Shown piece after piece: positions 5,460-5,744 of a stretch of 5,744 bases of DNA. The translations under genes and the position numbers were made by a program. Under the pieces are notes generated by a model. It ran no database searches. It was not told the origin of the DNA and was given only the letters and a program-made list of their open reading frames with translations. How positions within the stretch are numbered: the stretch's first letter is position 1; every line of letters begins with the position of its first letter. The DNA is from Pyrinomonadaceae bacterium (GTDB taxonomy: Bacteria; Acidobacteriota; Blastocatellia; Pyrinomonadales; Pyrinomonadaceae). Location: positions 1 to 5,744 of the forward strand of contig JACCRA010000268.1 in NCBI GenBank assembly GCA_013813825.1, read 5' to 3'.

Positions 5460-5489
5460 TTGACGCTGTCGCGTTCGCTCTCTTACACT
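5460..5489 (+). promoter_or_regulatory. Candidate sigma-70-type promoter for the last gene
   Basis: TTGACG (5460-5465) is separated by 18 nt from TACACT (5484-5489), both close to the consensus boxes. The GTG start codon at 5499 comes 9 nt after the -10 box, so the predicted transcript start falls within a few bases of the start codon. No Shine-Dalgarno is present. This suggests a leaderless or very short leader; it has not been tested. Confidence 0.42.
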
Positions 5490-5498
5490 CGCCGAATC

Positions 5499-5744
5499 GT
5501 GGACACACCAACTCAGCCGGCTGCCGCCGACACCCAAGATGAAGCAGCGGCTTACACAGTAGCCGATATACAGGCGAGTAGTAGTAGCGCGCTCGACACG
5601 GCCGCGACTGTCGCTCCGCCTTCTGCTTTGAGTCCTGACAATCCGCCCTGGGGCGTAGCGGCCGGGATCGGTGTGTGGCTCGCGAGCGTGGCGCTGCTCG
5701 TCCTCATCCAGAGCTTCGCAGTCGTCCCTTACGCACTCTCGCAA
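5499..5744 (+). CDS. N-terminus of a membrane protein, possibly CPBP/CAAX-type protease (3' truncated by window)
   Basis: A frame open to the window edge begins at GTG 5499 and shows 82 codons. Residues 1-47 are Ala/Thr/Asp/Pro/Ser-rich and probably disordered. NPPWGV (48-53) is followed by a clear hydrophobic helix at about 53-76 rich in Leu, Val and Ala, then PYALSQ. A disordered start, a PPWG motif and a first membrane helix resemble CPBP intramembrane metalloproteases (Abi/CAAX family) of acidobacteria, as I remember them. The catalytic EExxxR and HxxxN motifs would lie beyond the window, so the family is tentative. The start is supported by a promoter-like sequence just upstream; a TTG at 5460 is the only other in-frame start seen nearby. 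The repeat before it and its own promoter suggest separate transcription from the Nudix gene. Confidence 0.65.
   Translation, partial: MDTPTQPAAADTQDEAAAYTVADIQASSSSALDTAATVAPPSALSPDNPPWGVAAGIGVWLASVALLVLIQSFAVVPYALSQ

Noticed and set aside
5427..5744. Minus-strand frame at the right edge
   Set aside because: Arg-rich with no motif, and the opposite strand encodes a plausible membrane protein start with a promoter-like sequence.

Overview
The window is a dense stretch of conserved housekeeping genes, all on the + strand, from a GC-rich bacterium. No gene was seen on the minus strand. The order is: 3' end of infB (1-429), rbfA (497-901), an nrnA-like DHH phosphoesterase gene (978-2027), accD (2118-3083), folC (3213-4544), a Nudix hydrolase of the ADP-ribose pyrophosphatase type (4759-5340), and the 5' end of a membrane protein gene, possibly a CPBP/CAAX-type protease (5499 to the window edge). 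Shine-Dalgarno motifs are clear only before folC and, with long spacing, before the Nudix gene. The gene content, protein style and repeat-filled junctions suggest Acidobacteriota, perhaps Blastocatellia. This is an inference; no marker gene for taxonomy is complete here.

Region 1-2027 is the distal part of the widespread nusA-infB-rbfA-nrnA translation/ribosome-maturation operon. IF2 starts translation, RbfA matures the 30S subunit, and the DHH protein recycles pAp and very short RNAs. The usual next gene, truB, is absent; a hairpin closes the group. Region 2118-4544 is the common accD-folC pair: the acetyl-CoA carboxylase beta subunit followed by folylpolyglutamate/dihydrofolate synthase. 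Region 4759-5744 holds a nucleotide-sugar housecleaning enzyme and a membrane protein.

The most unusual content lies between the genes. Four of the six gene junctions carry a hairpin made of two converging arrays of 7-nt repeats around a unique core, and a fifth, decayed example lies at the end of accD. The 7-mer differs at every locus (AGGTCAG, ATGAGGG, AGTCGAA, GCTGANN, ATGAATG-like), but the architecture is the same. Two arrays run into coding sequence: one supplies the rbfA stop codon, the other encodes part of the AccD C-terminal tail. The folC/Nudix element is flanked by a 7-bp direct repeat (TTAAAGT) resembling a target-site duplication. The design recalls the heptanucleotide short tandem repeats (STRRs) known from cyanobacteria, and REP/REPIN-like palindromes. 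No transposase is present in the window.
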